Part shown: positions 26,406-35,194 of the stretch, piece by piece
Position numbering within the stretch: position 1 is the first letter of the stretch
How the letters are laid out: the number at the start of each line of letters is the position of its first letter
DNA from: Novosphingobium naphthalenivorans NBRC 102051
Lineage (GTDB): Bacteria; Pseudomonadota; Alphaproteobacteria; Sphingomonadales; Sphingomonadaceae
Reading direction: 5' to 3'
Assembly: GCF_001590985.1 (NCBI RefSeq)
Contig: NZ_BCTX01000003.1
Coordinates: 62,001-126,000, forward strand
Length of the DNA: 64,000 nucleotides
Position numbers and translations under genes: made by a program
The notes under the pieces: generated by a model
Seen by the model: only the letters and a program-made list of their open reading frames with translations
Told to the model about the DNA's origin: nothing
Database searches by the model: none

Positions 26406-27568
26406 GCGTGGCTCCAGCCGGGCGCGGGCCGGGTCTCGCGGCGGGCCTCGGGAATGATCTCGCGGATGCGCTTGCAGAAGTGGCGCAGACACACTTCCTT
26501 GTCCGACAGCGGCCCCACCGTGAAGCTGCGCGAGGCCATGCCCGCCTGCACGCGCGTGATCAGCGCGGTATCCTCGGCATTGACCTGCCGGTTGATACGC
26601 CAGTTGAGATAGCGCGCAGCGCGCATCTCGCGCCGGTCATCGTCCAGGACATAGCTGATTTCGCGGATCAGGCTGGTGGTCGGGCTGACCGGCAGCCACT
26701 GCATGAAATCGACCTGATCGGGATAGATGTCGAAAGCGACATTGGGCCAGAGCTTGAAATAGAACCAGTGGCGCTGCTTGTCGGCCGGCAGGTGCGGCAC
26801 TGGCGGCAGCAGGTTCTGGTAGAGCCGCTCGGACCAGTTCGCAGACGGCTGATCGACCAGATCGCCCCACATGCGATCAGCATGGCGCTCCGCCTCGACG
26901 CCGTAGCCCTTGCCGAACAGCCGGGTGAGGCCGGGATGAGCGACCGGGATGTGGAGGCCGTCGGAATAGTTGTCGCCGATGTTCTTCCAGTTGACCGTGC
27001 GCGGGCGCATCGTCACGCGGCCGAGCGCTTTCAGCTCCTCGAACCGGTAGGGCGCGACCATCGCTTCGTAAGGCGCCATCATCTGCGCCACCGAAGGGCC
27101 GCCGTCATCGACGAGACGCACGAAGATGAAACCGCGCCAGATCTCGATATCGACTTTGGCCAGCCCATGGCCGGCACGGTCGAAATCGGGGTAGCTGGCA
27201 CTGTCGGGCACACCGGAAAGGCGGCCGTCCAACTCATAGGTCCATGCATGGTAGGGGCACACGAGCTTCTTCGCGCAGCCATGCGAACCATCGACAATGC
27301 GCGATCCGCGGTGGCGGCAGACATTGGTGAAGGCCCGCACCTCGCCATCGGTGCCGCGCGCCACGATCACGCTTTCGCCGATGTAGTCGAGCGTGTGCCA
27401 GTCGCCCGGCTCGGGAATGTCGCTGACATGGCAAACGACCTGCCAGCTCGGCGCGAACACGCGGTCCTTCTCCACCTCGAAGAACTCGGGATCGGAATAG
27501 ATCCAGGCCGGCAGACTCCAGCCTTCCAGCGGGTCGTTTCCAGCGATCTGTACGGCCTGCGTTGCCAA
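26402..27568 (-). CDS. Rieske non-heme iron oxygenase, alpha subunit
   Basis: The product is 388 aa. The open frame extends to 27994, but that part overlaps the divergent regulator. The TTG at 27568 has a perfect AAGGAG six bases upstream and gives a normal-length protein. The Rieske [2Fe-2S] centre is CRHRG...CPYHAW (~85-108). The mononuclear iron site is in GDNYSDGLHIPVAH (~195-209). The family hydroxylates or demethylates aromatic or quaternary-amine substrates using electrons from a separate reductase, which is not adjacent. A BetI-like TetR regulator opposite it weakly favours a betaine- or carnitine-type substrate. Confidence 0.85.
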   Translation of the reverse strand: MATQAVQIAGNDPLEGWSLPAWIYSDPEFFEVEKDRVFAPSWQVVCHVSDIPEPGDWHTLDYIGESVIVARGTDGEVRAFTNVCRHRGSRIVDGSHGCAKKLVCPYHAWTYELDGRLSGVPDSASYPDFDRAGHGLAKVDIEIWRGFIFVRLVDDGGPSVAQMMAPYEAMVAPYRFEELKALGRVTMRPRTVNWKNIGDNYSDGLHIPVAHPGLTRLFGKGYGVEAERHADRMWGDLVDQPSANWSERLYQNLLPPVPHLPADKQRHWFYFKLWPNVAFDIYPDQVDFMQWLPVSPTTSLIREISYVLDDDRREMRAARYLNWRINRQVNAEDTALITRVQAGMASRSFTVGPLSDKEVCLRHFCKRIREIIPEARRETRPAPGWSHA

Positions 27569-27580
27569 TGCGCGCTCCTT

Positions 27581-27598
27581 GTTGTACGATCGTATAAC
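27581..27598. promoter_or_regulatory. palindromic operator in Rieske/TetR divergent promoter
   Basis: The sequence gttgtacgatcgtataac is a near-perfect palindrome around the 10-bp core tacgatcgta; only one symmetric pair mismatches. It lies immediately upstream of the Rieske SD sequence and seven bases before the TetR ATG at 27605, a classic position for autoregulation by a TetR-family repressor. Confidence 0.75.
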
Positions 27599-27604
27599 AA
27601 GCTT

Positions 27605-28201
27605 ATGACCGGGCATCAATCCTTCCGTCGCGCCGATCCCGACGAGCGCCGCCAGAGCCTGATCGAGGCGACCGCGCGGTGCCTTGCCGAAAACGGCGTG
27701 GGCGGCACCTCGGTGCGCTCGATCTGCACGCTGGCAGGCGTCTCCCCCGGCCTGCTGCGGCACTATTTCGCCGGTGTGGGCGATGCGATCGCCCAGGCCT
27801 ACCGCTGGACCGGCAACCGCGTGGCGGCCGCGCTCTCCGATGCCGTGGCGCAGGCGGGCCAGGACCCGCGCGCCCGGCTGCTCGCCTATCTCAATGCCAG
27901 CTTCCGCTCCCCGATCGCCGATCCCGAACTGCTGAGCACCTGGCTGGCGTTCTGGAGCATGACGCCCGCCGATCCATCGATCGGCGCCCTCCACACGGAA
28001 ATCTACGGCGAGTTCCGCGGCGGCATCGAAGATCTCATCCGTGCATTCCGCCCGGACCTGACCGATACCCGCCTGCCCGCGGTCGCGCTGACCGCGCTGA
28101 TCGACGGCCTGTGGCTGGAACTGAGCCTGGGCAAGGCGCCCTTCACTTCGGAAGAAGCCGAAGCTCTCGCGGAAAAGTGGCTGGACTGCCTGATCGGCTA
28201 A
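27605..28201 (+). CDS. TetR-family transcriptional regulator (BetI-like)
   Basis: The product is 198 aa from the ATG at 27605. The N-terminal helix-turn-helix is in RRQSLIEATARCLAENG...SVRSICTLAGVSPGLLRHYF (~14-52), followed by an all-helical ligand-binding domain whose LLSTWLAFWSMTP segment is characteristic of the BetI C-terminal group. It is divergent from the Rieske/FAD oxidoreductase operon across a palindromic operator and is its probable repressor. The ligand is unknown. The large upstream extension of the frame is the antisense of the oxygenase gene. Confidence 0.88.
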   Translation: MTGHQSFRRADPDERRQSLIEATARCLAENGVGGTSVRSICTLAGVSPGLLRHYFAGVGDAIAQAYRWTGNRVAAALSDAVAQAGQDPRARLLAYLNASFRSPIADPELLSTWLAFWSMTPADPSIGALHTEIYGEFRGGIEDLIRAFRPDLTDTRLPAVALTALIDGLWLELSLGKAPFTSEEAEALAEKWLDCLIG

Positions 28202-28224
28202 AGCCAGCAGCTTTGATTATAGTC

Positions 28225-28310
28225 TTCGTCATTGCGAGCGCAGCGAAGCAATCCAGGGCAGTTTACGCTCGCTCTGGATTGCCGCGGCCCTGCGGGCCTC
28301 GCAATGACGA
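28225..28310. repeat. palindromic intergenic repeat, copy 3
   Basis: This is an 86-bp element with the same terminal inverted repeats (ttcgtcattgcgag / ctcgcaatgacga) and inner caatccag / ctggattg pair as the two EPS-flanking copies. It lies between the ends of the converging tetR and APC permease genes, where it could also act as a bidirectional terminator hairpin. The extended flanks of copies 1 and 2 are not present. Confidence 0.85.
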
Positions 28311-28332
28311 TGCAAAGTAAAGCGATCGCGCT

Positions 28333-29604
28333 TTAGAAACTGCCCTGAACCGGCTTGCGGTATTTCAGCCAGAGCCAGATCGGCAGCCCCAGCGCCATCA
28401 GCACGAAGCTGAGGCCGCTGGCGGTGAGCCCCGCCCCCCACAGCGTCCAGAGCGAATAGAGCACGCCGATCAGGGCAGGAATGCGCGCCACGCCCAGCCG
28501 CAGCGCCGCCAGCGCGCAGGCGAGATAGAGCCACAGCGCGGCCGAGGTCGACAGCAGCAACAGGTATTCGAACAGCGCCTGCATCGCGCGGCTGGCGCTC
28601 ATTGCGGCGAAGAGGCTGGCAATCACGGTCGAGATCACCAGCGCCCGCCGCGCGGTGCCGCGCCGGTCGACGGCCGCGAACCATTCCGGCAGCATCCGCC
28701 GCGCCGCCATGTCGCGCACCATCTCCGCTTCCAGCAAAGTCCAGCCGTTCACGGCGCCCACGCAGCTGATGACAGCAAAGATGGCAATGAGACCGGCGAT
28801 CTGCGGGCTCCAGAAACGCCCCACGAACGTGGCGAAAGGTGCGGGCGACTGCGCCACTACCTCGGGCGGCAGCAGCAGGCCGATCGCAGAACAGACCAGC
28901 AGGTAGAGCACGCCGGTGAGCCCCGTACCCCACAGCGTCGCGCGCGCGATGTTCACTTCCGGCCGCTCAACCTGCCCGGCCGCAACGCTCGCCGATTCAA
29001 AGCCGAGGAGCGCCCACAAAGTCAGGCTGGCAGCGCCGTTGACGCCGTGAAACGTGACTTGCCCCGGAACGAAAGGCGGCGGTGCCACTTGCCCTGTCGA
29101 CAGCACGATCACGGCCAGCACGGCCACGACGAGCAATGGCAGCACTTTCAGCGCGACCGTCACGATCTGAAAGCTGCCTGCCGCCCGCACGCCGCGCAGA
29201 TTGACGAGTGCCAGAAGCCAGAGCAGCACGATCGCCGCAAGCGCCGGGATGTTCCCGAGCACCGGCACCATGCTCGAAAGATAGCTGATCGCGGCCACGG
29301 CAATAGTCACCACCGCCGTCCAGATCGAGACCAGATAGATCCAGCTGATGAAGAACCCGGCTGAATAACCGAAGGCAGCGGACACGAAACCCGCCGGCCC
29401 GCCCGCTTCCGGCAAGGCGCGAGTCAGACGCGTCAGGACATAGGCCAGCACCAGGGCCCCTGCCGTCGTCGCGATCCAGCCGATCACGGCGGTCCAGCCA
29501 TAAGGCGCCAGACTGGCCGGAAGCAGGAAAACGCCCGAGCCGATCATGTTGCCCATGACCAGCGCAGTTGCGGCAACGAGGCCGAGGCGTCCCCCTGTGG
29601 TCAC
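28333..29604 (-). CDS. APC-superfamily amino acid permease
   Basis: The product is 423 aa with about twelve membrane helices. Helix 1 has VMGNMIGSGVFLLPASLAPYG, the GSG unwinding motif of the APC fold seen in AdiC/YjeH-type carriers, and helix 6 has LWALLGFESASVAAGQVERPE. The GTG start at 29604 has no strong ribosome-binding site. It follows the TonB receptor by about 50 bp and is the last gene of the peptidase/amidohydrolase/receptor cluster, so it may import the amino acid released in the periplasm. Substrate specificity cannot be read from the sequence. Confidence 0.85.
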   Translation of the reverse strand: MTTGGRLGLVAATALVMGNMIGSGVFLLPASLAPYGWTAVIGWIATTAGALVLAYVLTRLTRALPEAGGPAGFVSAAFGYSAGFFISWIYLVSIWTAVVTIAVAAISYLSSMVPVLGNIPALAAIVLLWLLALVNLRGVRAAGSFQIVTVALKVLPLLVVAVLAVIVLSTGQVAPPPFVPGQVTFHGVNGAASLTLWALLGFESASVAAGQVERPEVNIARATLWGTGLTGVLYLLVCSAIGLLLPPEVVAQSPAPFATFVGRFWSPQIAGLIAIFAVISCVGAVNGWTLLEAEMVRDMAARRMLPEWFAAVDRRGTARRALVISTVIASLFAAMSASRAMQALFEYLLLLSTSAALWLYLACALAALRLGVARIPALIGVLYSLWTLWGAGLTASGLSFVLMALGLPIWLWLKYRKPVQGSF

Positions 29605-29656
29605 CCCGGCCCCGGCGCACTCCGCCCTTTTCAGCGGTTCAAATGGGGTCTGCGGT

Positions 29657-32053
29657 TCAGAAATCGGCGCCGACCTTCAAGCCGATCACTCTCGGCTTGA
29701 TCACGTAGTCATAGAAAACGCCGCCCGTGCTGCTGATGTTATACGGATCGCCGCAGGTGGTTTCCAGGCACTGCACCCCTCTGTCGATCACGCCGTTGCT
29801 GTCGAACAGGTTGGTTGCATAGAGCTCGACCCGGTACTTGTCGTTCTTCACGCCAATGCTGACATCGGCCGTGGTATAGGCACCGAACTCACCCTTGAGC
29901 GAATTTTCGAAAAGGCGAAGATCGCTGCGCCGCTTGCCGATGTAATTGACCGCGAACTGGACGTGCCCTTCCCACGAGGCGACGGGGAATTCGTAGCGGG
30001 CAACAGCATTGCCCTTGAACTTCGCCGTGGTTGGCAGGCGTGTTCCCTTGGGAGCCAGGAGTGCGTTTTCGGTGCCATCGGTGCCAGCCAGACTGCAATC
30101 GAAGCTGGAATTGGCGATGAGGCAGAAATCCTTGCGGATCGTCGCATCGTTGTAGCTGCCGCCCGCGCTCAGCGTGAGGCCGTTCTTGTGATAGCCGAGA
30201 TCGAATTCGATGCCGCGAATGCGCGCGACACCGGCGTTGCGAATCTCGGTCAGGCCGTTTTCGCCCAGGAACGAGAGCTGGATATTGTTCCAGTCCTCCT
30301 GATAAACCGCGCCATTGAAGCGCAGCGGCCCCCACTGGGTCTTCCAGCCCAGTTCGTAGTTGTCGAGCTTGTCCGGCCCATAAGGCGCCAGCGTGCCGCG
30401 CCGGTTGATACCGCCCGGACGGAAGCCGCGCGACCATGTCGCATAGATCATCGCATCGGGCGTGATCTTGTAGGTGAGGTTGAGCTTGGGGATGACGCCG
30501 GTGTCCGATGTCACCTTGTCGAGATTGGTACAGGGCGTGCCGCTGACGATGGCGTCGGCGAAGCAGGCCGCCACGCCGGTCCGGCTGGAATAGCCATCGC
30601 TGTATCCGAAGAAGCCAACCAGCGAGTTCTTGTACTTGTAGGCCCTCAGGCCCCCGGTCGCCGTCAGCTTGTCGGTCAGATCGAAGCTCACTTCGCCGAA
30701 CAGGGCATAGTCGCGGTCGATGCGCTTCTGCTTGGTCAGCCAGATGTCGCTGGCCGTGCCCGGCACGGTGATGGAATCGGCGATGTTATCGACGATGTAG
30801 TTCTGCTCGATCAAGTGCGACTGGCGCTGGTAGAACATGCCCGCGATCAGGCGCAGGCGGCTGTCCTGCGGCGAACTGATGCGCAGTTCGCCGAACTGGC
30901 GGTGATAGACGTCCTTGCCCTGAATGTACTGGTTGGGGCTGACCAGATCGCCATTGTTGTCATAGAAATAGGCGCCGGAGCCGTAGAGGGCATCGTAGAA
31001 ATAGGAATAGTCCGAATAGTCGGCGTCCGTGTAGTCCTTGCGGTTGAGGATGCCGCCGGTCGCCACCAGATCCCAGTTGCCCAGCTTGCCCTCGACCGTC
31101 AGAGCGGCCTGATACCACTGGTCCTTGCTCCACTCCGGATTGTATTGAACGGTTTGAAGCTTGCCGGTGACCGCGCTCGAACGCTCCTGCGCGAAGCTGC
31201 CATGGGTCTTCTGGATCTGCCCCATCAGGGTCGGCTTGAGCGTCCAGTTCTCGTCCAGCTCGATGCCGAGCGCCATGCGGCCGCCGTAGGTATCGACATC
31301 GTTGTAGTTCTTCTTGACGTAGTCCGCGTTGTTCTGGGTGATCCCCGAGGTCGGATACGTGCGGCTGCCGTAGATATTGTCGATATAGCCGCCGTCATGC
31401 CGATACCATGCCACGACGCGCAGCGCCGCATGGTCCGACAGGCGGAAGTTCACGAAGCCTTCGGCCACCCCGCCCATGGCGCCATGCGCCACGCTGTTGA
31501 GTTCCACGTCCTCCCCGCCGTAAGTGCCGGAGTAGTCCGGCTGGTTGGTGACGATCTTGACCGTGCCCGCCATCGAGCTGGCGCCGTAGAGCGTGCCCTG
31601 CGGCCCGGCCAGCGCCTCGACGCGGGCCAGATCGTAGGCGTGGATGTCGAGCGCGCCCTGGATCGTGGTGATCGGCATTTCGTCAAGATAAGTGCCCACG
31701 GTCGGGAGCGGGCCCGAGTGGTTGGCATTCTCGCCCGACGCGACACCGCGGAAATAGATCTGGCTGAAACCCGGCTGGGTGGTCTGGATCGTGACCGAAG
31801 GCAGGAACTTGACCGTATCCTGCATGTCCTTGACCTGCAGGGACTCCAGCTTCTCGTTGCCCAGCGCGGTAATCGCGATCGGCACGCTTTGCATGTTCTC
31901 GGTACGCTTCTGGGCCGTAACGTAGATGACGTCGCCCTCATCGGCGCCGGCCGGAGCGTTCTGCGCAAGCGCTGGTTGCGCCGCGGCAAGAACAGTTGAA
32001 CCCAGCAGCACGGCAACCATGCTGCGACGACGAACCGGAAGCGACATACCCAT
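29657..32053 (-). CDS. TonB-dependent receptor (peptidase/sulfotransferase cluster)
   Basis: The product is 798 aa. The ATG at 32053 has AGGGGG six bases upstream; the longer frame to 32095 lacks this. The signal peptide ends at QPALAQ. The plug domain begins DVIYVTAQKRTENMQSVPIAITAL, typical of sphingomonad receptors, and contains YFRGVASGEN and GPQGTLYGASSMAGTVKI. The barrel ends GLKVGADF with a terminal Phe. It imports a substrate across the outer membrane using TonB energy. Neighbours (M20 peptidase, amidohydrolase, APC permease) suggest a peptide- or amide-like ligand rather than a siderophore. Confidence 0.9.
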   Translation of the reverse strand: MGMSLPVRRRSMVAVLLGSTVLAAAQPALAQNAPAGADEGDVIYVTAQKRTENMQSVPIAITALGNEKLESLQVKDMQDTVKFLPSVTIQTTQPGFSQIYFRGVASGENANHSGPLPTVGTYLDEMPITTIQGALDIHAYDLARVEALAGPQGTLYGASSMAGTVKIVTNQPDYSGTYGGEDVELNSVAHGAMGGVAEGFVNFRLSDHAALRVVAWYRHDGGYIDNIYGSRTYPTSGITQNNADYVKKNYNDVDTYGGRMALGIELDENWTLKPTLMGQIQKTHGSFAQERSSAVTGKLQTVQYNPEWSKDQWYQAALTVEGKLGNWDLVATGGILNRKDYTDADYSDYSYFYDALYGSGAYFYDNNGDLVSPNQYIQGKDVYHRQFGELRISSPQDSRLRLIAGMFYQRQSHLIEQNYIVDNIADSITVPGTASDIWLTKQKRIDRDYALFGEVSFDLTDKLTATGGLRAYKYKNSLVGFFGYSDGYSSRTGVAACFADAIVSGTPCTNLDKVTSDTGVIPKLNLTYKITPDAMIYATWSRGFRPGGINRRGTLAPYGPDKLDNYELGWKTQWGPLRFNGAVYQEDWNNIQLSFLGENGLTEIRNAGVARIRGIEFDLGYHKNGLTLSAGGSYNDATIRKDFCLIANSSFDCSLAGTDGTENALLAPKGTRLPTTAKFKGNAVARYEFPVASWEGHVQFAVNYIGKRRSDLRLFENSLKGEFGAYTTADVSIGVKNDKYRVELYATNLFDSNGVIDRGVQCLETTCGDPYNISSTGGVFYDYVIKPRVIGLKVGADF

Positions 32054-32183
32054 CAGCAACCCCCTGGACATTGCCCGATCGGGAAGGCGCCACAAATTCG
32101 CGGCCTTGACAACAGCTTTAGGAAGACGTGGGAATCGAGCGGTGTAACCTATGACATTTCTGCCACATTAGCGGATCCGGCTG

Positions 32184-33920
32184 TCAGCGCTCCGCGTAAG
32201 TATCCACCAGATCGCCGAGCGCGGCCTTGAGCGGACCAAGCCAGGTTTCATAAGGCCGCCACTGCCCCACCCCGTCACGATTGATCGGCCGCCGCACCTG
32301 CTCGCTCGATGCCGTGCGCACCGCGCGCGTATTGGTGTGGAACTGCAGGCACGCCTCTTCGAACGGCAGGCCCAGATAATCGAGAAGCCGGCGTACTTCG
32401 CCTTCGGGATCGTCGAGAAGCTGTTCGTGGATCACCCGGTGAACCCGGCCCGGCAGGACCTGGTCGTAATGCGCCATCGCCCGCACATAGTCCGCATAGT
32501 AGCGCCCTATGTGGGACAGGTCGTAGGCAAAGGCCTGCCCTTTGGCGAAGTGCTGCCGGAAATTGGAAAAGCAGCAGTCGAGCGGGTGGCGCCGCGCATC
32601 AATGATTTTCGCATTCGGCAGGATCAGCGCGATGAAGCCCAGGTAGCCCCAGTTGTTGGGCAGCTTGTCGATATAGAACGGCTTGTCCGTCTTGCGCTGG
32701 ATGCGCGTGCGTTCGAGGAATTCGGCGCCCAGTTCCGCCAGCCTGCCGGGCTCCATCGCCGCCAACGCATCGGGCCAGTCCTGCCGCTTGCCGCCTGCCT
32801 CGCGCGCCTCTCGCATGGCCAGCTGCGGAATGTCCGGAAGTTCCATGGTCCCTTCGATCTGCGAATGGCTCGAAAGGATCTGTTCGATCAGCGTGGAGCC
32901 CGCGCGCGGCAGGCCGAGGATGAAGACCGGATCGGGCGAAGGATCGCCCTGCCCCATGCGTTCGGCGACGAACGCCGGCGTCAGCGTCTCGATCACATGG
33001 TCGACCTGCGCGGCGATGACATCGGGATCGTGCTTCAGCTCCTCGCTGCGCAGGCGATTGCCTTCGGCGTAGTGGGTGAAGGACTTGCCGGGCTCCGCCC
33101 GGTCCTCGAAAGCCTTGCCCAAGGCAAAATGGAGATGCAGCCGGTCCTCGTTCGAGAGTCCCGTTCCGCTTTCCAGCACCGCTTCCATAGCGGCCACGTC
33201 CGCATCGGCGAACTGCACGGTCTTGAGGTTCGCCAGACTCCACCAGACCTCGCCCAGCCCCGGTTCGATCTCCAGCGCGCGGCGATAGGCGGCGATGGCC
33301 TCGGCCTGATCGCCCACGGTCTTGAGGATGTGGCCCAGGCTCATCCACAGCTTGGCATGATCGGGGAACGTGCGGGTCAGCTCGGTATAGATGCGCAAGG
33401 CCTCGTCATAGCCGCCGATCCGCCCCAAGGCGGCGGCCTTGAGATTGAGCTTGCCGGCATCGACCTCACCCGCCGCCAGCACCTTGTCGAGTTCCCCGAC
33501 CGCCTCGGCAAAGCGGTGCTGCTTGTAGAGCACAGTCGCCAGATTGGCGCGGGCCGCGGCGAAGGCAGGGGCCAGTTCCAGCGCGCGGCGCAGCAGCGCC
33601 TCGGAATCGCGATAGCGGCCGATGCGCGCGGCCAGTTCCGCCATCAGCCGGATGGCCGCGACATCGAACGGGTCCTGCTTCAACCGCTGGCGCAGCAGGG
33701 TTTCCGCCGTGGGCAGATCGTTGTCGATCATCGCCCGGGCAATGGCGATCATCACCGGATCGTGGACCGAAGCCCGGATCGCCGCCATCTCCGACACTTC
33801 GGCTTCCCCGTCGCGGCCAAGCGCGCGCAAGGCCCGGCCCAGCATACGGTGCTTGGCCGCATTGGCAGGGTCGCGCGCGACGGCCTCGCGCAAGTCCGGC
33901 AGTGCCGCAGCGGCGCTCAC
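32184..33920 (-). CDS. TPR-repeat sulfotransferase family protein
   Basis: The product is 578 aa. Residues ~1-290 are tetratricopeptide repeats (for example AEAIAAYRRALEIEPGLGEVWWSLANL). The C-terminal ~250 residues are a sulfotransferase domain with 5'-phosphosulfate loop FILGLPRAGSTLIEQILSSH (~333-352) and 3'-phosphate motif KIIDARRHPLDCCFSNF (~445). The GTG start overlaps the amidohydrolase stop (GTGA). Proteins with this layout are common in sphingomonads next to TonB receptors. Whether they transfer sulfate, and to what, is not established to my knowledge. There is no signal peptide, so it acts in the cytoplasm. Confidence 0.88.
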   Translation of the reverse strand: MSAAAALPDLREAVARDPANAAKHRMLGRALRALGRDGEAEVSEMAAIRASVHDPVMIAIARAMIDNDLPTAETLLRQRLKQDPFDVAAIRLMAELAARIGRYRDSEALLRRALELAPAFAAARANLATVLYKQHRFAEAVGELDKVLAAGEVDAGKLNLKAAALGRIGGYDEALRIYTELTRTFPDHAKLWMSLGHILKTVGDQAEAIAAYRRALEIEPGLGEVWWSLANLKTVQFADADVAAMEAVLESGTGLSNEDRLHLHFALGKAFEDRAEPGKSFTHYAEGNRLRSEELKHDPDVIAAQVDHVIETLTPAFVAERMGQGDPSPDPVFILGLPRAGSTLIEQILSSHSQIEGTMELPDIPQLAMREAREAGGKRQDWPDALAAMEPGRLAELGAEFLERTRIQRKTDKPFYIDKLPNNWGYLGFIALILPNAKIIDARRHPLDCCFSNFRQHFAKGQAFAYDLSHIGRYYADYVRAMAHYDQVLPGRVHRVIHEQLLDDPEGEVRRLLDYLGLPFEEACLQFHTNTRAVRTASSEQVRRPINRDGVGQWRPYETWLGPLKAALGDLVDTYAER

Positions 33921-35194
33921 TTCACAACGTCTCCGACCTTCATCACATGCGCCACGCTCTCCAGCACGCGCACGTTCTGCAGGGGATCACCGGCAACGGC
34001 AATCATGTCGGCAAACTTGCCGGCGGTGATGGAGCCCAGTTCCTTGTCGTGGCCGATCAGCGTGGCGGCATCGATCGTCGCCGCACGGATCGCCTGCAAC
34101 GGCGTCATGCCATAGCGGACCATGTAGGCAAACTGGCGCGCGTTCAGGCCATGCGGATAGACGCCCGAGTCCGTGCCATAGGCGAGCTTGACGCCCATCT
34201 TCACCGCCTTGGCGAAACCCTCGCGCTGGGTCTCGGTCGTCTCGCGGTTCTTGCGCAAGTATTCTTCCGGCCAGCCTTCCTTGGTGCCGACGTCGTTGAT
34301 GTAATCGCCGTTGTAGATGTCCATGACCAGCCAGACGCCCGCCTTCCTGGCCATGCGCAAACCTTCATCATCGATCAGGCTGGCGTGTTCGATACTGTGG
34401 ACGCCAGCGCGGATCGCGGCCTTGATCCCCTCGGCGCCGTGGGCATGGGCCGTTGCATAGCTGCCATGCGCTTTCGCCACCTCTATGGCCGCGCGCATCT
34501 CGTCCTCGGTCAGCTCCGGCTGGCCCGGCTCGGTGCCGATCGCCAGCACTGCGCCGGTGGCAATCAGCTTGAGGAAATCGACGCCATGGCCGAACAGGTA
34601 TTCGGCCTTGTCATGGGCCTCCTGCGCATTCTTCACGACGCCCAGACGCATGTCGGGCGGGAGCTGGTCATTGGGGACCACGCCGTTCAACTCGCCGCCG
34701 CCGCCCGGGATCGTGATATAGGCGCCTGCCACGAACATGCGCGGCCCCGGCACTTCGCCCGCGGCAATGGCATCGCGCAGCGCGACATCGGTCAGCCCGC
34801 GATAAGTCCCGACATCGCGCACCGTGGTAAAGCCGGCATCCAGCGTGACGCGGGCGTTCTGCGCCCCAAGCAGCGCGGTGGCCGCGGGCGAGGTCTTGAG
34901 CGGAGCGGCAAGGTCCGCGCTCTGGCCGGTATCGGCAAGGTGGGTGTGCAGGTCCATGAGGCCTGGCAGCACCCAATAGGCCGACCAGTCGAGCCGCTCG
35001 GCCCCCTCCGGCGTCTTGCCGCAAGGCTCGATCCGGGCGACGCGCTCGTCCTCCACGAGCACGCACTGCCCGGTCTTCACCGCACCGCTTTCCACATCCA
35101 GCAAGTGGCCCGCTTCCACGTAGAGCGGCCGGGCCGAAACCGGCGTGGCCGCCAGCGTCAGAGCCAGCGCGGCGAATGTCACCGAATGCCTCAT
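33917..35194 (-). CDS. secreted metal-dependent amidohydrolase (imidazolonepropionase/Xaa-Pro dipeptidase-like)
   Basis: The product is 425 aa from the ATG at 35194, which overlaps the M20 peptidase stop (ATGA). The frame upstream is antisense spill-over. The signal peptide ends near SARPL. Metal-ligand motifs are GLMDLHTHLAD (His83, His85), Lys in DFLKLIATG, TAHAHG, SIEHASLID and the Asp in YGTDSG. The arrangement is that of amidohydrolases related to imidazolonepropionase, which include prolidase-like carboxypeptidases. It probably hydrolyses an amide or dipeptide in the periplasm together with the adjacent M20 enzyme. Confidence 0.85.
   Translation of the reverse strand: MRHSVTFAALALTLAATPVSARPLYVEAGHLLDVESGAVKTGQCVLVEDERVARIEPCGKTPEGAERLDWSAYWVLPGLMDLHTHLADTGQSADLAAPLKTSPAATALLGAQNARVTLDAGFTTVRDVGTYRGLTDVALRDAIAAGEVPGPRMFVAGAYITIPGGGGELNGVVPNDQLPPDMRLGVVKNAQEAHDKAEYLFGHGVDFLKLIATGAVLAIGTEPGQPELTEDEMRAAIEVAKAHGSYATAHAHGAEGIKAAIRAGVHSIEHASLIDDEGLRMARKAGVWLVMDIYNGDYINDVGTKEGWPEEYLRKNRETTETQREGFAKAVKMGVKLAYGTDSGVYPHGLNARQFAYMVRYGMTPLQAIRAATIDAATLIGHDKELGSITAGKFADMIAVAGDPLQNVRVLESVAHVMKVGDVVK

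Noticed and set aside
26402..27994. Rieske oxygenase starting at 27994
   Set aside because: The extra 142 codons run through the divergent tetR gene and the operator. A TTG with a perfect AAGGAG at 27568 gives the normal size.
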